NCBI GenBank assembly: GCA_034008185.1
Contig: CM067084.1
Span: 46,823,099 to 46,887,098, forward strand
DNA: 64,000 bases
Origin: Gorsachius magnificus
Lineage: Eukaryota > Chordata > Aves > Pelecaniformes > Ardeidae
Direction: 5' to 3'
Position numbers and translations under genes: made by a program. Shown one piece after another: positions 60,440 through 64,000 of this stretch (position 1 is its first letter; every line of letters starts with the position of its first letter). The notes beneath the pieces were generated by a model. That model saw only the letters and a list, made by a program, of their open reading frames with translations, did no database searches and had not been told where the DNA came from.

Positions 60440-63400
60440 CTGGCTTACAGAGAATGTAGAAATCAGCAAAATTTTCTCTCTGCAACTGTTTTACCACAAG
60501 AACTGTGTTCAGAAGGAATGTTTCCAGATATCTTTTCCTGAACTAAGCTACACAGGATTTAAGGACTTGGACATTTTTTAGAATAAGCCATTGTTTGACT
60601 TTAGTGCCATCAAATATACGTTAGAATCTTGTGTTATTTACAGGAAGATAAAAAAATGTATATTCAATTATAGATCTTTGATAATAGTATTCAGTTTACT
60701 GATAAAGTATTGAGATAGCAACAGCACTGAAAATCATATCTTCAGTTTCCAGAACATGGAGATTTTTAGGATTAGAAAGTACATTTCAGTGATAAGGAGC
60801 AATCATAACCTTTGGAACTCAATTAAAATTCTCGTAAAGTTCCACAAAATTCGCATGAAATTTGGTTCAGATTTCTTGTATTCTCACAAGAATGAATACA
60901 CTTGTTCACCACTTAAGCCCATCTCTTTTGTCACACGATTGATTTCAGAGCACTTGGGTCACTTGGTATGCATTTTTTTAACGACATGGCATACTGTTTT
61001 TCATTGCAATCTTGTTACAGTTCATGTGAAACCGTAGGAAATTAAATAATGTACCATCGTAAAGTAGAAGAGATTATTGAAATAGAATATGGAATGACAA
61101 TACTGATAGTTTGAGATTTCCATTTGCATCTTCCTTTCAGAAATCAATCAATCCAAAAAAACAACTGTCCTTTATTTAACAAATGGCAACAGAAATGAAA
61201 CCACTCATCTCTAAGAAAAACTGAAGGTAACTTGGCCTGTGGACTTCAGATTCCTCAGTGATACTAGTGTCTGGAATATGGCTGGATGCCATGAGACAAT
61301 AGCCCAGATGATTAATGAAGCAGGTGCAAATAAAGTCATTGCAGCAACCATGAAGAGTGCGGGGGTAGGCAAAGGTGCTAACACTGAAAAGTTCTACTTG
61401 CATAATAGCCTGCTGCTCTGTAAGGAACAGCAGAGCTGTTCATAGCAAGAGGGAGGTTTCTACTACACCACTACAGGCACTTTTAAAACAGTAATTGTTT
61501 TTAAATCTGTAACACTATCTGAAAAAGAAAATGTGCTCTCTCAAGAATATTTTAGGGTCAAACTCACCTCAGTGTAAAGCCAGGGCAGCCCGGCTGGCCC
61601 TTCTGAAAGTAATGGAGAGAATTTGCTCTTGCAGCAGCTGCCAGGCATGACAGGATGCAGGTACCAGAATCTGGAAGGTTTAATGGAGGTGTGAGAGCGC
61701 TGGAACCTCCTGCCTTCAGACAGAACACAGCAATGTGAAAAAGTTAGGGATAAAAGCCCAGATTTTTAGGAGGAATTAGGTACCTAAAGTTGCTGGAAGG
61801 CTGCCAGTGTGATTTTCAAAAACTCCAGAAGAATTTAGAAAAGATACCCTCATGGGCCACCCAAATATTTTTAAAAATTGGGCACAACTTCTTTTTCTGG
61901 AGAAGCAAGAACATAGTTTCTAAGTCTTCATTACCTAAAGATCACAAGGAAGTAGCATTAGTTACAGCTTCTCCCTGAACAGCAGGCACAGAGTCTTGGC
62001 ATATCAGCTTAACAACCACATCTCCTTTGCTAGCACTGAACACCATGGCTTCTTTTCTATTCCTGTACAAAAGAAGAGTCAATTAAAACAGAGAAAACAT
62101 AACTGTAGCCTTATTCTGTCACACTACTAAATAAAACCTGAAGACTCAGTGCATGTACAAGCAAGACTGAATTGTTTCCAGATGCGTATGCACAACCCAG
62201 TGCTAGAGGTGTATGACAACATCAGGTCCATTCTGTCAGAATCAACAGGATGAGCAAGGTACAGAATAAACCCCAGATGCTCTGATGCAGTCTGATTTGG
62301 ACTTTTGATACCAACTATGACATGACTGGGAAGGGGAGGAGCGGAAGGGCAATCTTGCTGCTCTGCAGGTGACAGTTCAGGAATAAAGATCTATCAGGTT
62401 GCCAAATATGCTAGTTAACTGCACATTTTAATGCTATACAAGATTGTCATATACGGTAGTTGGAATTTTTAATGTGGTTTGCTTTTGCTTCTTTTGAAAT
62501 ATTTTGCCCCTGTTGCAGAGGCCTGCCCTGAATCTAGCTGCAGCACACTTTTAAACCCTTCAGACATACCAGTGATAAAATACGGGACTGAATAAGGACA
62601 TCAACATACACTTTGGATGATTCTCTTTATAATCTCTATTACGTATGGCCTATTGCTTCCTTCCTCTTCCATCAATTTTCTAACACTTTGTCTTAACTCC
62701 TTGCAGCTGGATTTGCCTTTGCAAACTATTTCTGTCTTTGATACAGAACATTGCCAGTGCCATTTGAAGATCAAATTAATGTGAGTGGCACACACTGGAC
62801 TTCTCCTAAACCTCATCATTCAAATCCTGTCAAACATACTGCATAAGTAATTATGACTATCCTTTCCTACTGCTGTGTGCTATAGAAGTGGACTAGTCAC
62901 CCTTAGAAATAATTTTTTATGCGACTACAATATCTACACAGAGCAAAGATTAATAATGAACTCCCAGCTGATACTGGGAGTAGGACACCAACGGAGAGAA
63001 CACTCGTGCACTGCACTAGCACAAATCTTGTTCTCAGAAATTTCAGTTTGACAATCTCAACAAACATTGCATAAAGCTGCACGCTGGATTGGCGTATCAA
63101 ACCAGGAAAGAATACCCTTCAACTTACGTTTGGAAGAAGTGCTTGAGTAGCAGTTTTTTAGTGGAAGACACAGTGGGCGTTGAAGGGATGAGGGAATTCA
63201 TACATAGAAAATGTACCCTTAGGATTAATCCCTTATAACATTTGGATTTGGATTACGTAATGACAATACATCAATCATAGAGCAATGGAGTAAATATAAA
63301 GAAATTATTAATGAACCTGATTTTCACAAAAATATAGTGATGGAAGGCTAACATTCAGTTGAGTTATGAAGATGAATTTTTTAATCCTAAATTTTCACTG

Positions 63401-64000
63401 GTGAAAAACACTTCCTACTACTCTATAAACTCATAGAATATACTCTTTCACTGATTTTCTTGATATAAGTATGGAGAAATCCCTGTGTATAGGAGTATCT
63501 GCCAAAGAAATGTGTATTTCATGCAGCAACTGGCATGAGTCCATCAGACCAAAACCCTGAAATAATAAAAAAAAGTATAGGTTCAAACACAAAGCTGAAT
63601 ATATTTCCTGAGTCTGCAGCTGGCATATATTCCTTTCTCTTCCCTGACCTCAGAATAAAGTATGAGGCAATAAAATTTGGGGGGGGAAGGGAATTCAAAT
63701 GTGAAAACAGAATATGAAAGTATCACCCACACACAAAGTGAGAGAGAAAAATAAACCCAAACAAGAGAGAGATCTGAAACAAGGATTGAAATGACAGCGG
63801 GAATGAAGTGCAGAGAGAGAAGAAAAAAACTGTCAGAAATAATTAGGAGGAGTGTAAAAAGTAATCCAAGAAAACTAAAAAAGAGAAGTGAAGGGTCATT
63901 TTATAGCTTGTTAACTGCATCTGAAAGAAACTGCAATATAACATATCTCCTCTTCCAAAAGAGTTGTAAGATTTTTTTCTCCCCTTCTATTTTCTTTAAT
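60440..64000. other. Right end: upstream part of the - strand gene or intergenic DNA
   Basis: No promoter-like CpG island is seen, so the 5' end of the - strand gene probably lies beyond the window. Two exon-like - strand segments (about 61,207-61,383 and 62,606-62,770) were noted but not accepted. The purine-rich end from 63,720 to 63,960 is low-complexity. Confidence 0.4.
63720..63900. repeat. Purine-rich low-complexity tract
   Basis: Repeated GAGAGAG and GAAAAAA words over about 180 bp with few pyrimidines. No defined unit. Confidence 0.5.

Noticed and set aside
61207..61383. Possible - strand exon after CTTTTCAG, also open on the + strand
   Set aside because: No good donor on the - strand, and both strands look equally protein-like, so the strand cannot be decided.
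62606..62770. - strand segment ending AAAGT|GTATGT and reading KELRQSVRKLMEEEGSNRPY
   Set aside because: The donor is good, but the acceptor is poor and there is no link in phase to the exon at 60.4 kb; it may still belong to the same gene.
43140..64000. Search for RWDD4 and TRAPPC11, expected after ING2 by human synteny
   Set aside because: No RWD-domain or foie-gras-type exon was recognised; they may lie beyond the window.

Overview
The window looks like avian nuclear DNA. It carries CR1 LINE copies with the characteristic ATTCTRTG-type 3' repeats, two long LTRs of a kind I recognise as bird endogenous-retrovirus LTRs, very GC-rich CpG-island promoters in an AT-rich background, and the CDKN2AIP-ING2 gene order known from vertebrates (human 4q35). 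No bacterial-style operons, tRNA genes or CRISPR arrays are visible.

Layout. 1-20.2 kb is gene-poor: CR1 and older LINE pieces, small tandem duplications and unassigned sequence. 20.3-21.1 kb is a CpG island that holds exon 1 of CDKN2AIP. The three-exon gene runs on the + strand to 23,447, with poly(A) signals near 24.16-24.21 kb. A second CpG island (25.9-27.2 kb) has NRF1- and ETS-like sites but no gene I can assign. 27.2-36.5 kb is non-coding and holds a perfect 21-bp hairpin, a CR1 copy on the - strand, a 595-bp solo LTR with an exact 5-bp target duplication, and an older CR1 piece. A third CpG island (36.5-38.8 kb) is the promoter and first exon of ING2, whose second coding exon is at 41,428-42,098.

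Right part. From about 60.4 kb leftwards to at least 54.3 kb the - strand carries a chain of short exons with usable splice sites and largely compatible phases. They encode a WD40/beta-propeller-like protein that I cannot name. It may continue left to 49.7 kb, and perhaps to an antisense terminal exon at 42.75-43.07 kb overlapping the ING2 3' region. A 1.1-kb ERV LTR (52.06-53.17 kb) and an old LINE (54.6-55.1 kb) lie inside that putative gene.

How the genes relate. CDKN2AIP (an XTBD protein that binds XRN2 and modulates the ARF-p53-MDM2 axis) and ING2 (a PHD-finger reader of H3K4me3 in Sin3-HDAC complexes) are neighbours on the same strand. Both belong to p53/growth-control biology, but each has its own CpG-island promoter, so nothing in the sequence shows co-transcription. 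The most unusual points are the missing ATG at the expected CDKN2AIP start (ACG instead), the unrecognised beta-propeller gene, and the orphan CpG island.
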